Positions 62,029 to 64,000 of a DNA stretch of 64,000 bases are shown piece by piece (the first letter of the stretch is position 1; each line of letters starts with the position of its first letter). Source of the stretch: Neobacillus niacini (GTDB lineage Bacteria; Bacillota; Bacilli; Bacillales; Cytobacillaceae); contig NZ_JAMBOB010000005.1 of NCBI RefSeq assembly GCF_023715415.1, forward strand, positions 310,001 through 374,000, written 5' to 3'. Both the position numbers and the translations under genes were made by a program. Below the pieces are notes generated by a model, which was given only the letters and a program-made list of their open reading frames with translations, was not told where the DNA came from and searched no databases.

Positions 62029-63387
62029 ATGCCAACAGTCGCTTTTCATACACTTGGATGTAAAGTGAATCATTATGAGACTGAAGCTATCTGGCAATTG
62101 TTCAAGCAAGAAGGCTACGATCGAGTTGATTTTGAATCAATCTCTGATGTATATATAATCAATACGTGTACGGTAACAAATACAGGAGATAAGAAAAGCC
62201 GCCAAGTAATTCGTCGTGCGGTCCGCAAAAATCCTGATGCAGTAATTTGTGTGACAGGATGTTATGCGCAAACATCACCTGCTGAAATTATGGCAATACC
62301 TGGTGTTGATATCGTAGTTGGAACCCAGGATCGAGTAAAAATGCTTGAATATATTGAACAGTATAAGACTGAACGCCAGCCAATAAATGGTGTCGGTAAT
62401 ATCATGAAAAATCGTGTCTATGAAGAGCTTGATGTTCCCGCATTTACTGATCGCACACGTGCTTCATTGAAAATTCAAGAAGGTTGTAACAATTTCTGTA
62501 CTTTTTGTATTATCCCGTGGGCACGTGGGTTAATGAGATCGCGTGATCCAAAGGAAGTCATTCGTCAGGCACAGCAGCTTGTGGATGCAGGTTACAAAGA
62601 AATTGTATTAACTGGGATTCATACAGGTGGATATGGCGAGGACATGAAGGATTACAACCTAGCCTTGCTGCTACGTGATTTAGAAGCTCAGGTAAAGGGG
62701 CTTGCACGTCTCCGAATTTCTTCTATTGAAGCAAGTCAAATTACGGATGAAGTAATTGAAGTAATTAAACACTCAAATATTATTGTTCGTCATTTGCATA
62801 TCCCGATTCAATCAGGTTCAAATACAGTATTAAAAAGAATGCGTCGTAAATATACGATGGAATTCTTTGGCGAACGATTAGACCGTCTAAAGGAAGTGCT
62901 CCCTGGTCTAGCTGTTACATCTGACGTCATTGTTGGTTTTCCAGGTGAAACTGAAGAAGAATTTATAGAAACATATAACTTTATTAATGAACATAAATTT
63001 TCTGAACTACATGTCTTCCCATATTCTAAGCGTACAGGAACACCCGCTGCTAGAATGGAAGATCAAGTGGACGAAGAGGTTAAAAACGAGCGTGTACACC
63101 GCTTAATTGCTCTTTCTGATCAATTAGCTAAGGAATATGCATCACAATTTGAAAATGATGTATTAGAAGTAATACCAGAAGAAGAATTCAATGAAGGCAT
63201 GTATGTAGGGTACACAGATAATTATTTGAAGGTGGTATTCCCTGCAACAGAAGAAATGATTGGGAAGCTTGTCAAAGTAAAAATTTCAAAAGCTGGGTAT
63301 CCATACAATGAAGGGCAATTTGTCACAATTGTTGAGGATGAACCAGTAATATATGAAGTATTTACAAAAGAAGAAGCTGCCATTTAA
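62029..63387 (+). CDS. mtaB: tRNA t6A37 methylthiotransferase MtaB
   Basis: Radical SAM enzyme that adds a methylthio group to t6A37 of tRNA; 452 aa. The N-terminal UPF0004 domain has HTLGCKVNHYETEA, NTCTVTNTGDKKSR and VTGCYAQ, whose three cysteines bind the auxiliary cluster. The radical SAM motif CNNFCTFC is near 144-151. A C-terminal TRAM domain (about 375-440) binds tRNA. ATG 62029 has GAGGAG 9 bases upstream; ATG 62020 is too close to that box. Together with tcdA (4.7 kb) it modifies A37 in ANN-reading tRNAs. Confidence 0.96.
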   Translation: MPTVAFHTLGCKVNHYETEAIWQLFKQEGYDRVDFESISDVYIINTCTVTNTGDKKSRQVIRRAVRKNPDAVICVTGCYAQTSPAEIMAIPGVDIVVGTQDRVKMLEYIEQYKTERQPINGVGNIMKNRVYEELDVPAFTDRTRASLKIQEGCNNFCTFCIIPWARGLMRSRDPKEVIRQAQQLVDAGYKEIVLTGIHTGGYGEDMKDYNLALLLRDLEAQVKGLARLRISSIEASQITDEVIEVIKHSNIIVRHLHIPIQSGSNTVLKRMRRKYTMEFFGERLDRLKEVLPGLAVTSDVIVGFPGETEEEFIETYNFINEHKFSELHVFPYSKRTGTPAARMEDQVDEEVKNERVHRLIALSDQLAKEYASQFENDVLEVIPEEEFNEGMYVGYTDNYLKVVFPATEEMIGKLVKVKISKAGYPYNEGQFVTIVEDEPVIYEVFTKEEAAI

Positions 63388-63411
63388 GGACCTATTTGGT
63401 CCTTTTTTTTA
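63386..63411 (+). terminator. terminator of rsmE-mtaB
   Basis: AAGGACC (63386-63392) pairs with GGTCCTT (63398-63404), then a T-run. Confidence 0.88.
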
Positions 63412-63480
63412 TATTGGTTTGGGTATTCTAATAGTAGTATCAACCTTCTTTAAAATATAGTTAGAAAAGGGGCTAAGAAA

Positions 63481-64000
63481 ATGGCTACTACCAATGTTGC
63501 TTCAATGATTGACCACACATTGTTAAAAGCGGACGCAACAAGTCAACAAATTGAGACCCTTTGCCAAGAAGCGAAAGAGCACAAATTTTTTTCCGTTTGT
63601 GTAAATCCCACTTGGGTTAGCACTGCGAGCGATTTATTAAGTGGAAGTGACGTTAAGGTTTGTACTGTTATTGGGTTTCCACTTGGTGCGACAACCCCGG
63701 AAACCAAGGCATTTGAGACAAAAAATGCAATAGAGAATGGTGCAGATGAGGTTGACATGGTCATCAATATTGGTGCCTTGAAGGATAAAAATGATGAGTT
63801 AGTGGAAAAGGATATTCGTGCGGTTGTTGAAGCTGCAAAGGGCAAAGCATTAACGAAGGTAATCATTGAAACTAGCTTGCTAACCAATGAAGAAAAAGTT
63901 CGTGCCTGTCAGCTTGCTGTAAAGGCAGGAACAGACTTTGTTAAAACATCGACTGGGTTCTCAACAGGTGGTGCAACAGTTGAAGATATTAAGCTAATGA
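63481..64000 (+). CDS. deoC: deoxyribose-phosphate aldolase, 5' part
   Basis: Cleaves 2-deoxyribose 5-phosphate to glyceraldehyde 3-phosphate and acetaldehyde in deoxynucleoside breakdown. The frame is cut by the right edge after about 173 codons. The start [12 protein letters not shown], the strand [11 protein letters not shown], the segment [12 protein letters not shown] with the conserved Asp, and the Schiff-base lysine in [14 protein letters not shown] are all visible. ATG 63481 follows AAAAGGGG. The rest of the deo genes (pdp, nupC) are not in the window. Confidence 0.95.
   Translation, partial: MATTNVASMIDHTLLKADATSQQIETLCQEAKEHKFFSVCVNPTWVSTASDLLSGSDVKVCTVIGFPLGATTPETKAFETKNAIENGADEVDMVINIGALKDKNDELVEKDIRAVVEAAKGKALTKVIIETSLLTNEEKVRACQLAVKAGTDFVKTSTGFSTGGATVEDIKLM

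Overview
The window is chromosomal core sequence from a low-GC, endospore-forming Bacillaceae bacterium. Gene content and order closely follow Bacillus subtilis in two blocks, yrvJ-hisS-aspS-yrvM through greA-pbpI-yrrS-mtnN-yrhC and sda-yqeG through comE, gpr, dnaK and mtaB. A Neobacillus/Mesobacillus-type Bacillus is my best guess, but the genus is inferred, not shown. No prophage, transposon, CRISPR array, rRNA or tRNA gene was seen.

Layout. 1-4.2 kb: 5' part of a secreted amidase gene (minus), a small unknown gene, a histidine T-box, then hisS-aspS. 4.2-7.4 kb: 6S RNA, tcdA and a two-gene ABC exporter. 7.4-17.1 kb: rarA (minus), then cymR, cysteine desulfurase and mnmA (sulfur control and tRNA 2-thiouridine), a 21-bp tandem repeat, TPR protein, recD2 and small conserved genes. 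17.1-26.9 kb: alanine T-box, alaS, yrzL-yrrK-yrzB, mltG, the trmR-trhP1-trhP2 wobble-uridine operon, udk and greA. 26.9-31.0 kb: pbpI, yrrS, a DUF2536 gene, mtnN and yrhC; yrrT, mccA and mccB, which B. subtilis has in this operon, are not here.

31.1-33.5 kb is the most accessory-looking stretch. It holds a 34-codon gene with its own strong promoter and two terminators, three tandem YrzI paralogues, three still smaller peptide candidates, an uninterrupted sigK with a SpoIIID-type site, and a YjcZ-like spore gene behind a near-perfect sigma-K promoter. 33.5-37.1 kb: pepF, then divergent pssA and psd, then sda (minus). Between sda and yqeG lies a cluster of DnaA boxes.

37.5-51.9 kb: the yqeG-yqeH-aroE-yhbY-nadD-yqeK-rsfS-yqeM operon, comER (minus), comEA-comEB-comEC, yqzM (minus), holA, rpsT (minus), then gpr, spoIIP and yqxA for sporulation and germination. 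52-64 kb: lepA, hemW, the CIRCE-controlled hrcA-grpE-dnaK-dnaJ heat-shock genes, prmA, rsmE, mtaB and the start of deoC.

The main unexplained signals are the microprotein cluster, a pair of structured intergenic repeats (17.42 and 51.94 kb) whose stems differ by compensatory changes, the 21-bp repeat that keeps an open heptad frame, a two-hairpin element upstream of holA, and a probable CTG start in yrrD. Many start codons were moved from the longest reading frame to the one with a well-placed Shine-Dalgarno sequence. All promoter and terminator calls are by eye.
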